A stretch of 64,000 nucleotides of DNA from Raoultibacter massiliensis (GTDB lineage: Bacteria; Actinomycetota; Coriobacteriia; Coriobacteriales; Eggerthellaceae), in NCBI RefSeq assembly GCF_900199545.1, contig NZ_LT962670.1, positions 609,870 to 673,869 on the forward strand, in the 5' to 3' direction. The notes beneath the pieces are model-generated. The model was not told where the DNA came from. It did not search any database and saw only the letters and a program-made list of their open reading frames with translations. Shown piece after piece: positions 27,259-37,198 of the stretch. Both the position numbers and the translations under genes were made by a program. Position 1 is the first letter of the stretch; the number at the start of each line of letters is the position of its first letter.

Positions 27259-27295
27259 ATCGGACTGGCTCGGGCTATGCGCAAGCCAGTCCGAT
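27259..27295 (-). terminator. 12-bp hairpin between birA and the aminotransferase pair
   Basis: ATCGGACTGGCT (27259-27270) and AGCCAGTCCGAT (27284-27295) are perfect inverted repeats with a 13-base loop. Its position 32 bases after the aminotransferase stop suggests a terminator, although the T-run is poor (TGTCACCTGTT on the minus strand). Confidence 0.55.
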
Positions 27296-27326
27296 CGATG
27301 CGCGCGGGCTTCGATGCAGGGGCGGT

Positions 27327-28490
27327 TTAGCAACGGGGGCTCGATGCGACCCTTTCAATAGCGTCGAACACCGAAGACAGCGCGGGGATGTCGACCCTGA
27401 GCGCAATGCGCACGAATCCTTCTCCCGCCGCTCCGAATGCGCTTCCGGGGATAACGGAGATGCGCTCCCTCGCGAGCAGCTCGGCGGCGAATCCTTCGCT
27501 CGTAAAACCGGTCTTTCTGATATCGAGAAACAGGTACAGGCTGCCGCTTGCAGCCGCCGCATCCAAGCGCTCGATCCGCCTGACCCTGTCGAGTGCATAG
27601 GCCATGCGTTTGCCGTAAACCTCATGCACGCGTCCCTCGATCTCCTTTCTCAACCGAAGGGCATGCAGCGCCGCTCGCTGCGAAACGATGGGTGCGGTGA
27701 ACACGTTGCCCTCGTTGACTTTGCGCATGGCGGCGATGACGTCGGCGGGAGCGACGACGTATCCGATTCTCCATCCGCTCATGCAGTAATCCTTCGAGAA
27801 CGACTTGACGGTGGCAACGCGCCCCTTTGCCTGCTCAAGCTGGGCGAAGGGAACGAAGGGCGACCCGAAGTCGTAGGCGGTGTAGATATCGTCGGCGATG
27901 AGCAGCAGATCGTGCCGCGCGCATACGGCGAGCAGGGGTTCCATATGCGTGCGGGTCAAGCACGCGCCGGTCGGATTGCAGGGCGTATTGACGATGACGG
28001 CCTTGGTCTTCGGCCCGATCGCCGGTTCGAGGCTGTCGACATGGGGGATGAACCCCTGATCGGGATCGGTTTCGACGATGATCGGCTTGCCGCCTACAGC
28101 CTTGATCTGATCGGGGTAGGGCGGGAAGAACGGCGAAAAGACGACCACTTCGTCATCGGGGTCGATGATGGCGGAAAGCAGCAGCCACATCGCGTGGCAG
28201 CCGCTTGCGGTAACCATGGCCTGGCCGTTTTCAACGACGATGCCGTAATCGTCGCGCCAGACCGAGCGGATCGCTTCGAGGAGTTCGGGATCGCCGAGGG
28301 CGGGTGCGTAATGGGTGAAGCCGCGCTTTGCATCCCCGAAAGCCCCTGCGATGACGCGCGGGTCGGTATCGAGATCGGGGTCGCCGAGCGATAGGTCGAT
28401 CACTTCGTCGAGAAGGGCCGCATCGGACGCGGCCATCATGGCTTTGAGCCCATCGCTTCCGAGCACCCGTTGCGAAGAAAACCGTTTCAT
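27327..28490 (-). CDS. PLP-dependent class I/II aminotransferase
   Basis: A 387-residue aminotransferase of fold type I. Visible: NTPCNPTGA for substrate/PLP binding, IADDIYTAYDF, and the Schiff-base lysine in SFSKDYCMSGWRIGY. It belongs with the AspC/PatA-type class I enzymes; the substrate cannot be told from sequence. It lies 13 bases after the second aminotransferase gene, so the two are expressed together. Confidence 0.88.
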   Translation of the reverse strand: MKRFSSQRVLGSDGLKAMMAASDAALLDEVIDLSLGDPDLDTDPRVIAGAFGDAKRGFTHYAPALGDPELLEAIRSVWRDDYGIVVENGQAMVTASGCHAMWLLLSAIIDPDDEVVVFSPFFPPYPDQIKAVGGKPIIVETDPDQGFIPHVDSLEPAIGPKTKAVIVNTPCNPTGACLTRTHMEPLLAVCARHDLLLIADDIYTAYDFGSPFVPFAQLEQAKGRVATVKSFSKDYCMSGWRIGYVVAPADVIAAMRKVNEGNVFTAPIVSQRAALHALRLRKEIEGRVHEVYGKRMAYALDRVRRIERLDAAAASGSLYLFLDIRKTGFTSEGFAAELLARERISVIPGSAFGAAGEGFVRIALRVDIPALSSVFDAIERVASSPRC

Positions 28491-28503
28491 GCTTGCTCCC
28501 GGT

Positions 28504-29637
28504 CTAATCGAGGCTGTCGAGGAATTCGGAAACGAGTTCGAGGCCGCGTTCGAGCTGCGCGGTGTCGGCGGCGAAGCAGTATCCGATGCGCAGCCATCCG
28601 TCCATATCCATGGCTGAGCCGGGAAGCAGAAGCACGCTCTTCTCGTCGAGCAGCCGCTTGCAGAACGTTTCGCTATCGATGTCCGCGTCGTAGCGCAGGA
28701 ATGCGGTTGTGCCTCCCTGCGGTTTTACGTATTCGATGCGCGGTTCGGATGCGACCCACGCATCGAGGACCGCGGCGTTGTCGGCGACGATCTTGAGATT
28801 GCGGCGCAAAAGAGCTTCACGGTTCTCGATGGCCATCGTTGCCAGATAGTCGTCGATCATGCCGCAACTGATCGTGTTGTAATCGCGTCTGTGGCTGATG
28901 CGCTCCACGAGTTCCTGCGGAGCGGCGACCCAGCCGAGTCTGAGCCCGGCAAGCGAGAAGGTTTTCGAGAACGAACCGACGCTCACCCCCTTTTCGTAAA
29001 GGTCGGCCATGGCGGGGGCGAAGTTCTGACCGTAGGGAGCGTGCGTCAGGCCGCGGTAGGCTTCGTCGCAGAGCACCCAGGCATCGTGTTCGCGTGCGAT
29101 GGCGACTATTTCGCGCATGAACGCTTCATCCATGACCGCTCCCGAAGGATTGTTGGGGTTGTTGACGCAGATGAGATCGACTCCGGCTTCTGCGAACGCG
29201 CGCATCTCGTCAAGGTCGGGCAGAAAGCCGTTTTCGGGCTTGAGCTGGCAGATGCTTACCGTTGCGCCCAGCGATTCGGGGATCGAGTAGAGCTGCTGGT
29301 AGGTTGGCAGCACGCTGATGACGCGATCCCCTGGTTCGACGAGCGCGTTGATTACGAGGTCGTTTGCGCCGATGGCTCCATGGGTAATGGAGATATTGGA
29401 GATGTCCATCGTTTCGTACAGGCCGCAGATGCCCGACCTGAGGCGATCGGATCCTTCGATGGCGCCGTAAGTGAGTTGCATCGACCGGATGTCATCCCAG
29501 ACATCGTCGCCTCTGCCGGCGAGCGCCACCAGCTCATCGACGGTAAGCGATTTCACGCATGTTTCGGCAAGGTTGTACGTGCAGTCGTTTTCGTAGGCGT
29601 TCATCCACATTTCAACGCCGAAGTCGCGGATTTTCAT
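28504..29637 (-). CDS. PLP-dependent class I/II aminotransferase (second of pair)
   Basis: A 377-residue fold-type I enzyme. NNPNNPSGAV, CDEAYRGLTH and the PLP lysine region SFSKTFSLAGLRLGWV are present. It is not a duplicate of its neighbour: the N-terminus and substrate-facing regions differ clearly. First gene of the pair. Both may act in amino acid catabolism or biosynthesis; no further pathway gene adjoins. Confidence 0.88.
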   Translation of the reverse strand: MKIRDFGVEMWMNAYENDCTYNLAETCVKSLTVDELVALAGRGDDVWDDIRSMQLTYGAIEGSDRLRSGICGLYETMDISNISITHGAIGANDLVINALVEPGDRVISVLPTYQQLYSIPESLGATVSICQLKPENGFLPDLDEMRAFAEAGVDLICVNNPNNPSGAVMDEAFMREIVAIAREHDAWVLCDEAYRGLTHAPYGQNFAPAMADLYEKGVSVGSFSKTFSLAGLRLGWVAAPQELVERISHRRDYNTISCGMIDDYLATMAIENREALLRRNLKIVADNAAVLDAWVASEPRIEYVKPQGGTTAFLRYDADIDSETFCKRLLDEKSVLLLPGSAMDMDGWLRIGYCFAADTAQLERGLELVSEFLDSLD

Positions 29638-30164
29638 CGGTATCCTCCTATGGAACGATTTGGTTTTTCATCAGGATGTTCGTGCATTTTGGGGCTTTGC
29701 CCGAGCCGGCGGACGTGGCGAATGCGGGCGGGGCTGAGGCCGAGGAAGGAGTCGAGGGGCTTCGTCGTTTGAAGCGGGTTGACGCGGTGCGTTCCGCGTC
29801 TGCCGAAGGCTTGTTTGCGCGGAAGGCGGAAAGGGAAAGAAGCCGAGAGCTGCTTGTTTCCAGACAGGGTTTTCCCGTGTGCGGAAAGCGGTTTGGGCGG
29901 TGCAGGGAGATTGTCGATCGGTGCTGAAAAAGGCATGAATCGTAGCGGCGCGAGCGCCGCCGGTTAGCATACTTGTTCTGACCTCATATCTGATCCTTTC
30001 ATTCGATTCGTGCAGACACGACCCATTATAAGCCGATCGCCACCGCAATGGGAGCCCGGATTGGAAAACGCATTACCTATAGGAAGCTATGGAATCGAGG
30101 GGAGCTGCGGGGCCGGCGTTTCTTGCGAAACAGGTGAACGTATGTAACAGATACCCCGTTTCGG
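29638..30164. other. Long gap upstream of the TetR promoter
   Basis: About 530 bases without a gene I can support; open frames in it have no ribosome binding site and read as arginine/proline-rich noise. It must hold the promoter of the minus-strand aminotransferase pair, but I could not identify it. Confidence 0.4.
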
Positions 30165-30193
30165 TTGAGAAATCGCTTCCTTTCCCCTACAAT
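30165..30193 (+). promoter_or_regulatory. Promoter of the tetR-dehydratase activator operon
   Basis: TTGAGA (30165-30170) and TACAAT (30188-30193) with a 17-base spacer form one of the best sigma-70 promoters in the window, followed by an AT-rich operator region and a leader of about 100 bases before the tetR start. Confidence 0.75.
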
Positions 30194-30200
30194 ACACTAT

Positions 30201-30234
30201 TGAACAAAGTGTTGATTATTGATCTAAATGTTCA
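30201..30234 (+). promoter_or_regulatory. Probable TetR operator
   Basis: Just downstream of the promoter, TGAACA (30201-30206) is inverted as TGTTCA (30229-30234), and a smaller palindrome AACAAAGTGTT sits at 30203-30213. The position suits repression by the adjacent TetR protein. Confidence 0.5.
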
Positions 30235-30296
30235 TTATTAAGATGAGCAGGGGCAATGCGCATACGGTGCCGTGCAGCCTGCGGAAGGAAGGTGTC

Positions 30297-30977
30297 ATGG
30301 CCGAAGCCGCAGCGGCGCTTGATCGCGCAACAGCGGAAGGGCTGGCGGGAATCGAAGGCAGGCGGGTCCCCGTCGCATGCACGGTCGACAGGCGCATCAC
30401 GCGCTCGAAGAAGGCGCTGCGCGATGCGCTCATCGTGCTTATGGAAGAGCGCGGGTTCGATGGCATCACCGTGAACGACCTGTGCGTCCGCGCCGATTTG
30501 AATCGGGGCACGTTTTACAATCATTACCAGGATAAGGAAGACCTCCTCGAAACGTTCGAGGACGAGATCATGGAAGAGCTCGATCGCTTTCAGGCCAAGA
30601 TGAAGGACCTGAGCTTGAAGGAGATACTCTACTTCCAAGTTAAGAAGAAGCCCCTTCCGTTCCTCGTAGAGCTGTTCGATTACCTGCGCGAAGAGGGCCG
30701 TTTCCTCCATGCAGTGCTCGGGCCGGGCGGCGATGTCGGCTTCGGTCCCCGTCTGCGCGATTCGGTATGCGGCAACCTTATCCAGTCCATCCTCCACGAA
30801 CGCTATCGGAACGATCCAACTCCGTTCGTGAACTACTACATTGCGTTTTTCGCATCCGCCTACCTCGGCGTGATCATGCAGTGGATCGAAACGGGTATGC
30901 GGGAGAGCTCGGAGGAGATGGCGCTCATCGCAATGAGGCTTCTTTTCATCAAGCCAGGCGAATCGATAAAGCTTTAG
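30297..30977 (+). CDS. TetR-family transcriptional regulator
   Basis: A 226-residue regulator. After a roughly 35-residue N-terminal extension, the HTH is [19 protein letters not shown] to [19 protein letters not shown], and the C-terminal ligand domain ends with [19 protein letters not shown], the pattern of the TetR_C_8 (YvdT-like) subgroup. ATG at 30297 has GGAAGGAAGG five bases upstream, better than the frame start at 30228. It precedes the dehydratase-activator fusion by 34 bases and probably controls it and itself. Confidence 0.88.
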   Translation: MAEAAAALDRATAEGLAGIEGRRVPVACTVDRRITRSKKALRDALIVLMEERGFDGITVNDLCVRADLNRGTFYNHYQDKEDLLETFEDEIMEELDRFQAKMKDLSLKEILYFQVKKKPLPFLVELFDYLREEGRFLHAVLGPGGDVGFGPRLRDSVCGNLIQSILHERYRNDPTPFVNYYIAFFASAYLGVIMQWIETGMRESSEEMALIAMRLLFIKPGESIKL

Positions 30978-31011
30978 ACAAGCAGTCAGTATGCAGCTGA
31001 AGGAGAAAATC

Positions 31012-34000
31012 GTGACCACCGAGTCCGTACAACAGGGAAACGAAATCCTGCACATCGGCATCGATGTGGGGTCGACCACCGTGAAGCTGGCGATTCTCGA
31101 CGACAAGAACGCCGTCCGCTATTCCATATACCGTCGTCATCATGCCGACGTGCGTGCGACGATCATCGAGGTGCTCGAGGAGGCGGCGCGGGAATACGGC
31201 GATAAAGCCATGACCATCGCCATCACCGGATCGGGCGGGCTGCTGCTTGCCCAATGGCTCGGCATCGAGTTCGTCCAGGAAGTCATCGCAAGCAAGACCG
31301 CAGTTGAAACCTTTATTCCCAAGACCGACGTGGCCATCGAGCTCGGCGGTGAGGATGCGAAGATCATCTACTTCGACCAGGGTATCGAACAGCGCATGAA
31401 CGGTACGTGCGCAGGCGGTACCGGCGCGTTCATCGATCAGATGGCGGCGCTGCTCAACACCGATGCGGGCGGCTTGAACGAGCTCGCTCAGAACCATACG
31501 ACCATCTATCCCATCGCGAGCCGCTGCGGCGTGTTTGCGAAAACCGATGTGCAGCCGCTTTTGAATGAAGGTGCCCGCAAAGAGGACATTGCGGCATCCA
31601 TCTTCCAATCGGTCGTGACCCAGACCATCTCGGGCCTTGCGTGCGGCCGCCCCATCCGCGGCAACGTCGCGTTCCTCGGCGGCCCCTTGCAGTACCTGCC
31701 CGAGCTGCGCAAACGTTTCTACGAAACGCTCAGCCTCGATGACGAGCACACCATTGTTCCCGAAAACGCCCATCTGTTCGTTGCCTGCGGCTGCGCCCTG
31801 GCGGGCCACGAAGCAAAGGCGGAGCGCCTTGAGGACGTGGTCGGAAGGCTGAAAAACCTCGGCGACATCCAAGGTTCCGAGGTGGTCAGGCTTGCTCCGC
31901 TGTTTGCGAGCGAAGCCGATTACGCCGAATTCAAGGAGCGCCACAGCGGCGAGCGCGTGCGCCGCGGCGAGCTTATGGAGTACGAAGGGGTGGCGTATCT
32001 CGGCATCGATGCGGGATCGACTACCTTCAAGGCTGCGCTCATCGCGGAAGATGGAAGCCTTCTTTGGACGCATTATGCGAGCAACAAGGGCGACGTGCTC
32101 GGATGCGCGAAGTCCGCTCTCGCCGATATGTACAATGCGCTTCCCGTCGATGCCGAAACGGGCGAACCGCTCGTGCGCATAGGGCATGCGACCGTCACCG
32201 GTTACGGCGAGGGGCTTTTGCTCGAGGCGCTGCGCGTCGATTCGGGCGAAATCGAAACGGTCGCCCACCTGCGCGGCGCCCAGGAGATGCTGCCCGGTGT
32301 CGAGTTCATTCTCGATATCGGCGGTCAGGATATGAAATGCCTGCGCGTCAAAGACGGCGTGATCGACCACATCATGCTCAACGAGGCGTGCTCGTCGGGT
32401 TGCGGAAGCTTCATCGAGAGCTTTGCCACGGGTCTCAATCTCGATGTCGCGAAGTTCGCAAGCACGGCCATCGAGGCGGAAAACCCCGTCGATCTTGGCA
32501 GCCGTTGCACCGTGTTCATGAACAGCCGCGTCAAGCAGGCGCAGAAAGAGGGCGCGACGGTTGGCGACATTGCAGCTGGCTTAGCGATTTCCGTCATCAA
32601 GAACGCCCTGTTCAAGGTCATCAAAATTCGCGATCCCCACGATGTGGGCGAGAAGGTCATCGTGCAGGGCGGCACCTTCCTGAACGACGCCGTGCTGCGC
32701 GCCTTCGAGCAGCTCTCCGAAGTGAACGCGGTGCGCCCCGACATTGCGGGCAACATGGGCGCCTACGGTGCCGCCCTCCTCGCGCGCGATCGCTACGACG
32801 AAGACGTTCTTCGCATGGGCAGCCGCGGGACCGTGGAAACATCGATGCTATCGCTTGCCCAGCTCGAGAGCCTCAGCCCGACCCACCGCACGGTTCGCTG
32901 CAAGGGCTGCTCGAATTCATGCCTGCTGACGGTGAACGATTTCGGTAAGGATGAGGCGACTGGAAAACACCGCCGTTTCATTACGGGTAACCGATGCGAG
33001 AAGGGTGCGGGAACGCTCGACGAGAGCAAGAACGTGCCGAACCTCTACGAGTACAAGAGCAAGCGGCTGTTCGACTATGCGCCGCTTGCGGCCGAAGAAG
33101 CCCCTCGCGGATCGGTCGGTATTCCGCGTGCGCTCAACATGTACGAGAACTACCCGTTTTGGTTCACGTTTTTCACCCAGCTCGGATTCCGCGTGGTTCT
33201 TTCCGACCCCTCGACCAAGAAAACCTACGAGGCGGGCATCGAATCGATGCCGTCCGAAAGCGTGTGCTACCCGGCCAAGCTTTCCCACGGCCATATCATG
33301 AACCTGCTCGACAAGCACCCCGATTTCATCTGGTTTCCCTGTTCGAAATGGGAGCGCCAGGAAGACGAAGGCGCCGGTAACCACTTCAACTGCCCGATCG
33401 TTGCAAGCTATCCCGAAGCCCTGCGCCTCAACGTTGACGAGCTGCGTGATTCGGAAACGGTGTTCCTGAATCCGTGGTTGCCTTACGATCAAAAAGAGCA
33501 CCTCAAAAAGCGCCTGTTCGTGGAGCTTGTCGAAGAGCATCCCGAACTCATGGGCGCAGGCGTTGCGGCTCCGACGCAGGCCGAGGTCGATGCCGCAGTC
33601 GATGCGGCCTGGGCCGAAGACGAAGCCTTCAAGCGCGACATCCGCGCCAAGGGCACCGAAACGCTTGCCTGGATGGAGGAAACCGGTACGCACGGCATCG
33701 TGCTGGCCGGCCGTCCGTACCATAACGACCCCGAGATCAACCATGCGATTCCCGAGCTTCTGACCAGCTTCGGCCTTGCCGTGCTCACGGAAGATTCGGT
33801 TGCTCATCTGGGAACGCTCGAGCGGCCGATCCGCGTGGTCGACCAGTGGATGTACCATACGCGCCTCTACGCGGCCGCGAAGGTCGCCACGGAGCGCAAG
33901 GACCTCGATCTCATCCAGCTGAATTCGTTCGGGTGCGGGCTCGATGCGCTCACGACTGACCAGGTGCAGGAGATCCTCGAAGCGGCCGGCAAGGTGTACA

Positions 34001-35670
34001 CCGTGCTCAAGATCGACGAGGTATCGAATCTCGGAGCTGCGCGCATCCGCGTTCGGAGCCTGTTGGCCGCGCTGAAGGACCAGGCCGACGAAGAGGCGGA
34101 ATCCGCAGACATGAACCGGGGCTGTCCGGCGGCAAGCGCCATCCTCGAATCGCTTTCGGTTACACCCGAAGCCGCGCTCGACAAGAAGACCGGGGCGACC
34201 GAAGGGCGGATCGCTTCCGAGCTCGCGGGTGCGCAGGTCGTTCCCGATACGTTTACCGAGAAGGCCGACCCCCAGGCTGCCGAAGCCCTCAAGCAGCGCG
34301 AGGGCTCGCCGACCGAGTTTGCACGCGTGCAGTTCACCGAGGAGATGAAGGAGCAGGGCTATACCATTCTCGCCCCGCAGATGGCCCCGATTCACTTCGA
34401 GCTTCTGATCGATATCTTCCACAGGTTCGGATACAACCTCGAACTGCTTCCCTCGGTCGATCACGGTGCGGTCGATGCGGGCTTGAAGTACGTCAACAAC
34501 GACATCTGCTATCCGTCCATCCTTACGACCGGCCAGGTTATGGAAGCGGTCATGAGCGGACGCTACGACACCGACAAGCTGGCCATCATCATCACGCAGA
34601 CCGGCGGCGGCTGCCGTGCAACCAACTACATCGCTCTCATCCGCAAGGCGCTCAAATCGGTGGGACTCGAACATATCCCGGTCATCTCTCTTTCGTTCAA
34701 GAAGCTCGACGAAGAGAATCCGGGCTTCAAGATCACGCCGAAGATGCTCTTGCAGGCGATCTACGCGCTCTGCTACGGCGATCTGCTCATGATGTGCCTG
34801 TACCGCACGCGTCCCTACGAGGTTGAGAGCGGCAGCGCGACGCGCCTGTTCGACTACTGGATGGACACGTGCAAAAAGCAGCTGGCCAAGGGTACGACGC
34901 GCGGGGATTTCAAGCGCACCGTCCGCAAGATCGTCGAGGATTTCGATACGCTGCCGCTTGAGGGCGAGGGCACCAAGCCCCGTGTCGGCGTGGTGGGCGA
35001 GATCCTCGTCAAGTTCCATCCTACGGCGAACAATCAGATCATCGACGTGATCGAGCGCGAGGGATGCGAGGCTGTCGTTCCCGGCCTGATCGAGTTCTTC
35101 CTGTTCGGCATCGCAGGCGCGATCTTCCAGAAAGATCCGCTCGGGCGCAGTTCGAAGGGGGCGTTCGGCAGCCGCATCGCGCTCAAGGTGCTCGAGAAAT
35201 TCCGCTCCCCGGTGACGAAAGCCCTTGAGAGATCGAGCCGATTCGAGCCTCCCGCGAGCATCTACGAGCTCGCCGAGTATGCAAGCGAGATCCTTTCCCT
35301 GTGCAACTCGATGGGCGAGGGATGGCTTTTGACGGCCGAAATGGTCGAACTCATCCGTACGGGCGCGCCGAACGTCGTGTGCACGCAGCCCTTCGCGTGC
35401 CTGCCGAACCACGTGGTGGGCAAGGCGGTTATCAAGGAACTGCGCCGTCGCTATCCCGAAAGCAATATCGTCGCGGTCGATTACGATCCGGGCGCTTCGG
35501 AGGTCAACCAGCTCAACCGCATCAAGCTGATGATTTCGGTTGCGAAGGCGAACCTCGCTGAAAAGGTGGGCGAGGCGAAGGCGACGCGCGACGCGTTCGT
35601 GAAATCCGAGAGGCCGGCACCGGAAAGCGAAGCTGTGGGTAACGTGGAATACGAAACCGAGAAGGCGTAA
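31012..35670 (+). CDS. Giant 2-hydroxyacyl-CoA dehydratase activator / dehydratase-like fusion protein
   Basis: A 1552-residue protein. Two BcrAD/BadF/HgdC-type ATPase domains come first: [15 protein letters not shown] (start) and [15 protein letters not shown] (about residue 333). Each keeps the two cysteines that hold the bridging [4Fe-4S] cluster: NGTCAGGTG and SRCGVFAKT in the first, [10 protein letters not shown] and SRCTVFMNS in the second. Then a cysteine-bearing link ([14 protein letters not shown]), a DUF2229 domain ([18 protein letters not shown]) and a C-terminal HgdB/dehydratase-like part. HgdC-type activators drive ATP-dependent one-electron reduction in radical dehydratases; this long fusion is known in anaerobes but its substrate is unproven. 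GTG at 31012 with AAGGAG six bases upstream beats the ATG at 30991. Confidence 0.9.
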   Translation: MTTESVQQGNEILHIGIDVGSTTVKLAILDDKNAVRYSIYRRHHADVRATIIEVLEEAAREYGDKAMTIAITGSGGLLLAQWLGIEFVQEVIASKTAVETFIPKTDVAIELGGEDAKIIYFDQGIEQRMNGTCAGGTGAFIDQMAALLNTDAGGLNELAQNHTTIYPIASRCGVFAKTDVQPLLNEGARKEDIAASIFQSVVTQTISGLACGRPIRGNVAFLGGPLQYLPELRKRFYETLSLDDEHTIVPENAHLFVACGCALAGHEAKAERLEDVVGRLKNLGDIQGSEVVRLAPLFASEADYAEFKERHSGERVRRGELMEYEGVAYLGIDAGSTTFKAALIAEDGSLLWTHYASNKGDVLGCAKSALADMYNALPVDAETGEPLVRIGHATVTGYGEGLLLEALRVDSGEIETVAHLRGAQEMLPGVEFILDIGGQDMKCLRVKDGVIDHIMLNEACSSGCGSFIESFATGLNLDVAKFASTAIEAENPVDLGSRCTVFMNSRVKQAQKEGATVGDIAAGLAISVIKNALFKVIKIRDPHDVGEKVIVQGGTFLNDAVLRAFEQLSEVNAVRPDIAGNMGAYGAALLARDRYDEDVLRMGSRGTVETSMLSLAQLESLSPTHRTVRCKGCSNSCLLTVNDFGKDEATGKHRRFITGNRCEKGAGTLDESKNVPNLYEYKSKRLFDYAPLAAEEAPRGSVGIPRALNMYENYPFWFTFFTQLGFRVVLSDPSTKKTYEAGIESMPSESVCYPAKLSHGHIMNLLDKHPDFIWFPCSKWERQEDEGAGNHFNCPIVASYPEALRLNVDELRDSETVFLNPWLPYDQKEHLKKRLFVELVEEHPELMGAGVAAPTQAEVDAAVDAAWAEDEAFKRDIRAKGTETLAWMEETGTHGIVLAGRPYHNDPEINHAIPELLTSFGLAVLTEDSVAHLGTLERPIRVVDQWMYHTRLYAAAKVATERKDLDLIQLNSFGCGLDALTTDQVQEILEAAGKVYTVLKIDEVSNLGAARIRVRSLLAALKDQADEEAESADMNRGCPAASAILESLSVTPEAALDKKTGATEGRIASELAGAQVVPDTFTEKADPQAAEALKQREGSPTEFARVQFTEEMKEQGYTILAPQMAPIHFELLIDIFHRFGYNLELLPSVDHGAVDAGLKYVNNDICYPSILTTGQVMEAVMSGRYDTDKLAIIITQTGGGCRATNYIALIRKALKSVGLEHIPVISLSFKKLDEENPGFKITPKMLLQAIYALCYGDLLMMCLYRTRPYEVESGSATRLFDYWMDTCKKQLAKGTTRGDFKRTVRKIVEDFDTLPLEGEGTKPRVGVVGEILVKFHPTANNQIIDVIEREGCEAVVPGLIEFFLFGIAGAIFQKDPLGRSSKGAFGSRIALKVLEKFRSPVTKALERSSRFEPPASIYELAEYASEILSLCNSMGEGWLLTAEMVELIRTGAPNVVCTQPFACLPNHVVGKAVIKELRRRYPESNIVAVDYDPGASEVNQLNRIKLMISVAKANLAEKVGEAKATRDAFVKSERPAPESEAVGNVEYETEKA

Positions 35671-35720
35671 GCGCTACACGGAATCAAGCTGTCTCGGCTA
35701 ATCATCCAAAGTGCACCTGT

Positions 35721-35755
35721 CGGCGCATCAACGGGCCCCACGCGTTGATGCGCCG
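35721..35755 (+). terminator. 12-bp perfect hairpin after the dehydratase-activator gene
   Basis: CGGCGCATCAAC (35721-35732) and GTTGATGCGCCG (35744-35755) are perfect inverted repeats around an 11-base loop. No T-run follows; instead TATACT (35757-35762) begins at once. It may be a terminator for the upstream gene, an operator for the downstream one, or both. Confidence 0.5.
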
Positions 35756-35800
35756 ATATACTATGAGCAAAAAGCTTATATTTGAGGTACCATAAGGGTG

Positions 35801-37198
35801 ATGCTGTTGCTCGGCGATTTTGCCGACCGATCAGGGATGGCCGACGTGAAGAAAGCTGCGAGAAGACTCGATGTGTCCGTCGATTCCGGGTTTCGCCCCC
35901 GGTCTTCGATGCTGACGCGGCGCTCTTTCGCAATGCTGGCCTGCGCTGCCCTGGCATCGGGGTGCTTTCCTTCGCTGAGCGGATGCTCTTCGGGCAAGAA
36001 CGTCGTCGTCGACGCCCCCGAAGTCGAAGAGGCTGCCGTCCGTCTCACGTTTTTCGGATTCAAGTACGAATCGCTGAACGTCGTCGCCATCGAGGGCATT
36101 CTGCGCGCTTACATGGACGCGCATGCGGATGTATCCATCGTTTACGAGGGCGTTAAGAGCCGCCCCTATTTCGACGCCCTTGGAAAGCGCCTCTCGTCTG
36201 GCTTCGGCGATGATGTGTTTATGGTCGACCATGATACGGCGCTTGCGTTCGAGGAGGCGGGATACCTCGCCGACCTCTCGGATCTTCCAACGATCGACCT
36301 GATGAGCGATCTCGCTTTGGGGCAAATGCGATCCGAGGGCGTTATCGATTACGTCCCCACTTCGATTTCCGCATTCGGTTTGTACTGCAACACCGACCTG
36401 CTTGCATCTTACGGAATCGATGTTCCCGAAACCCTTCCCCAGTTCGAACGGGCCTGCGAAGCGTTCGCTGCGGCAGGGGTCGTTCCCCTTGTCGCCAATA
36501 ACGACATCTCGCTCAAAACGGTGGCCATCGCCTGCGGTCTCGCTTCGGTTTATGCGAGCGACGGCGAGGCGGCCATCGCATCCTTCAACGACGATCCGGC
36601 GTTGCTCGCCTCTGCCCTTCGCAAGGGGTTCGATGTTGTCGAGCGCATCGTCGCCAACGGCTGGGTGGATGCCCCGCTTGCGCTCGAAACGGAAAAAACA
36701 GCCGATGACCTCGAGCAGTTCGCAACGGGCGCCTTTCCGTTCATGCTCACCGGGGCATGGGCCGCTGCTCGCATGCGCGATCTGGCTCCCGAGCTTGCCT
36801 TTGAGGTGCATCCCTATCCCGTGCTCGACGATCGATCGGTTCTCGTCGTGAATGTCGACACCCGCGTGAGCGTGAACGCCGACAGTCCGCACGTGGACGA
36901 GGCAAAGGATTTCGTGTCGTTTTTCACGCAGCCGGATTCGATCGAGAGCTTCGCGGGCAGCCAGTGCTCGTTCAGTCCGCTGAAGGGCAATGCGGCTCCC
37001 GGGGAGCCATCGGTGCAGCCGCTTGCCGCGGCGTTCTCCCAGGGCGGGGCGGTTATCGCCTCGGACGACAATCTGCGTTTCCCCATTTGGGAAAACGCGC
37101 GCCAGTGCGTCGTGGCGATGCTGGGCGGCGCCACCGCCCAAGAGGCCGAAGCGATGCTTCTTTCCCTGATTACTGCAGAAACCGGCGATGCTTCGTGA
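35801..37198 (+). CDS. Extracellular solute-binding lipoprotein (type-1 sugar ABC family)
   Basis: Up to 465 residues. A twin-arginine-like signal and lipobox (LTRRSFAMLACAALASGC) show export and lipid anchoring. The mature part resembles family-1 (maltose/sugar type) binding proteins, e.g. GDDVFMVDHDTALAFEEAG and FPFMLTGAWAAARM. The start is uncertain: ATG 35801 (or GTG 35798), ATG 35837, or ATG 35909, which begins directly at the signal peptide and gives 429 residues but has a poor ribosome binding site. No ABC permease or ATPase is nearby; the stop overlaps the start of the EAL-domain gene (GTGA), so the partner is a signalling protein rather than a transporter. Confidence 0.8.
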   Translation: MLLLGDFADRSGMADVKKAARRLDVSVDSGFRPRSSMLTRRSFAMLACAALASGCFPSLSGCSSGKNVVVDAPEVEEAAVRLTFFGFKYESLNVVAIEGILRAYMDAHADVSIVYEGVKSRPYFDALGKRLSSGFGDDVFMVDHDTALAFEEAGYLADLSDLPTIDLMSDLALGQMRSEGVIDYVPTSISAFGLYCNTDLLASYGIDVPETLPQFERACEAFAAAGVVPLVANNDISLKTVAIACGLASVYASDGEAAIASFNDDPALLASALRKGFDVVERIVANGWVDAPLALETEKTADDLEQFATGAFPFMLTGAWAAARMRDLAPELAFEVHPYPVLDDRSVLVVNVDTRVSVNADSPHVDEAKDFVSFFTQPDSIESFAGSQCSFSPLKGNAAPGEPSVQPLAAAFSQGGAVIASDDNLRFPIWENARQCVVAMLGGATAQEAEAMLLSLITAETGDAS

